Part shown: one piece after another, positions 62,317-64,000 of the stretch | Position numbering within the stretch: position 1 is the first letter of the stretch | Layout of the letters: each line of letters starts with the position of its first letter | Origin: Stropharia rugosoannulata | Taxonomy: Eukaryota; Basidiomycota; Agaricomycetes; Agaricales; Strophariaceae | Direction: 5' to 3' | DNA: 64,000 nt | Assembly (NCBI GenBank): GCA_028532985.1 | Contig: JANCIK010000003.1 | Location: 3,606,001 to 3,670,000, forward strand | Notes under the pieces: generated by a model | What the model was told of the DNA's origin: nothing | Databases searched by the model: none | The model's input: only the letters and a program-made list of their open reading frames with translations | Made by a program: the position numbers and the translations under genes

Positions 62317-64000
62317 AGTCACAGTTAATTAGAAGTCGACAATATCGACTAGAGAAACTTGGAAGCGGGAAAACTTTTCGGGCATCGTTGCACGTGATCA
62401 GTTATATTTGTGACGCGTCGCGGAAGTGTAACTCGAGTTGAACTCGACGCCAATCTTCGCGTTCCAACGCTTCGCAGCTTCATCTTACCTAGAAGATACA
62501 GGAACAAAACCCGCCCATCTGGGCTCAGGGTTTATCCTACAAGTATCCTCCCATACTATCATCTTATCACTCAATTGCAGATAACATCGGAAATAAGTCA
62601 ACTTGAGTCTACTGGAAGGCACCTGTCCCTTGCCTGTACCTATGCACAGCGGCTTATCTGGGTAAGTGCAATGTCCAGAGTCATTAATCGACTTTCTCAT
62701 AGTAGCCTTGCTGCGGGACGGCCGCAGTACGGACCCTGTGTTCAGAGCCTGGGGAAGCAAACACTCCTTATGTGCTTTGCAAAATGGGAAGGCTGCCACA
62801 CTCATCTATATTTGTTTCTCACCCGAGGTGTCGAAATCGTAGCGGACCGCGCAATTCACAGATTATTTCAAGCACTCGCCATTCCATCGAGACTGCCTTC
62901 TTGAATGCTGTGCGATGCCATACTCTATGCCCCAACGTTGGCGAGATACACGGCTAATGAGCCGGTAATTGCCTCTTCATGCGTCGTGCTAAGAGCGCTT
63001 ACTCTGTTCATACTACTCGTATATGTTCATTCTTTCCCTCAACAGAGCGCCACCACGCCGTCATCTACACGGTCTGTGAATTAATGCCTGCGCCCAGCAT
63101 GACTGGTGGCTTCTCTGGTCCTTGGCTGAACCTATGACACGGATACAATCTAACGACATGAAGTAGGTGTTCTGATACATTCATTGATCGCTGCTCTCGT
63201 CCCATGCACACGATTTTTTCAGGCCGCGCTATTGACCAAGCTTTTCGTACCCTCTATGATTCTGATTTTTATCTTCTGTCGATGCAGGTTGCACCCGGTG
63301 TCGGACTCCCGAGCATCACGCTGTTTCCGGTCCTTTTTGGTGCAGCGACTCCCATCATTCATCTAAAGTGTCTACTTTGCTCACATCCAGCTCCTGAGAT
63401 GGCGGGACCCCTTCTCGTTAGCTCCATGGCCGGTCTGACGTGAGCACTGAGACGCCTTCTTTCTCTGTAACGCCTGCCAGGTACTCTAGGACGTCCGCAG
63501 ACACGGGTCACTCCGAATGTGCAATGCAATTCACAAAGGTTCTCAGAATTACATCGTGCTGTCAAGTTTCCTACTGTTATAATTGCCCAGCAAACAACGT
63601 CAACCCAACCAGCTGTTCAGACCGCTCCACTCCAGTGCCTGTTCCGCCGAAATGCCTGCTACACATTCTATTCGCGAAAGGCCATGTTAACACCATGCAT
63701 ACACCTCGGATATTCCCTGCGTCCAAGACTCCGGTAGGGCAACGTCTCGCGCTGCCTCCCGCGTGCACGACACTCGTTATGGAGCGGCTACCCCGCTGGT
63801 ACCTGGGACACCTCGTCATCACGTATCAAACCATGGAAGAGGAATATAATGACGCTATCTACATATGTAGGCGATGGGAGATTAGAGAGGCGGTTTTCCC
63901 ATTTACGCAAGCACCTGCTAATGCACCCAAAATGGGTCTAGGACTCACTCCAAGTTCCAATGCCGGCCCAGGCCTGCGGAACTAAAGACGACTAAATACG
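62317..64000. other. right-end region without recognised gene
   Basis: The first part is the UTP18 promoter. Open frames at 62,410–62,904 (164 codons), 63,204–63,443 and 63,440–63,985 (181 codons), all plus, show no family motifs and no convincing splice joining. A gene with its main body beyond the right edge cannot be excluded. Confidence 0.4.

Noticed and set aside
62410..63985. three plus-strand frames of 80–181 codons at the right end
   Set aside because: No recognisable domain, no consistent splice joining and no codon pattern like neighbouring genes; left unannotated.

Overview
The window looks like nuclear DNA of a filamentous basidiomycete, most likely an Agaricomycete. Genes are short and very intron-dense, with GT–AG introns of about 45–65 nt and several exons under 30 nt. 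The gene content is typical of such fungi: an oligopeptide transporter, UDP-glycosyltransferases, a divergent G-alpha subunit, LCL2, and type-B carboxylesterases in tandem. No bacterial, viral, rRNA, tRNA or CRISPR feature was found. Gene models below were made by joining open frames by eye at splice consensus sites, so exon edges are predictions.

Layout. 1–2,092: 5' part of an OPT oligopeptide transporter (minus), running off the left edge. 3,671–9,581: a GT25-type glycosyltransferase, a small orphan protein resembling the N-terminal helical domain of fungal NLRs, and LCL2 (all plus). 9,820–12,666: a tandem pair of proline-iminopeptidase-like alpha/beta hydrolases (minus). 13,482–15,728: mitochondrial glutamyl-tRNA synthetase (plus). 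15,845–21,333: a tandem pair of carboxylesterases whose duplicated unit includes their upstream DNA (minus). 22,347–24,446: a secreted class-C beta-lactamase-like hydrolase (minus). 25,640–33,899: an accessory group of three UDP-glycosyltransferase genes, one broken, plus an intronless multi-pass membrane protein.

34,367–62,316 is mostly housekeeping: ER alpha-1,2-mannosidase (GH47), MED21, RTF2, a gene-poor 5.9 kb stretch, a G-alpha subunit, a secreted RlpA-like double-psi-barrel protein, a GPALPP-motif protein, the N-recognin ubiquitin ligase UBR1, the TRAPP subunit TRAPPC6/Trs33 and the U3 processome WD40 protein UTP18. The last 1.7 kb holds nothing I recognise.

How it fits together. The left half is an accessory neighbourhood of secreted or detoxifying hydrolases, peptide uptake and glycosyl transfer, shaped by local tandem duplication and decay. 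The right half is core cell biology: ER glycan trimming, transcription, replication-fork control, N-degron proteolysis, vesicle tethering and ribosome biogenesis. The most striking single observation is that the conserved G-alpha C-terminus can be read in frame, at its invariant length, only if a 1-nt micro-exon is spliced in.
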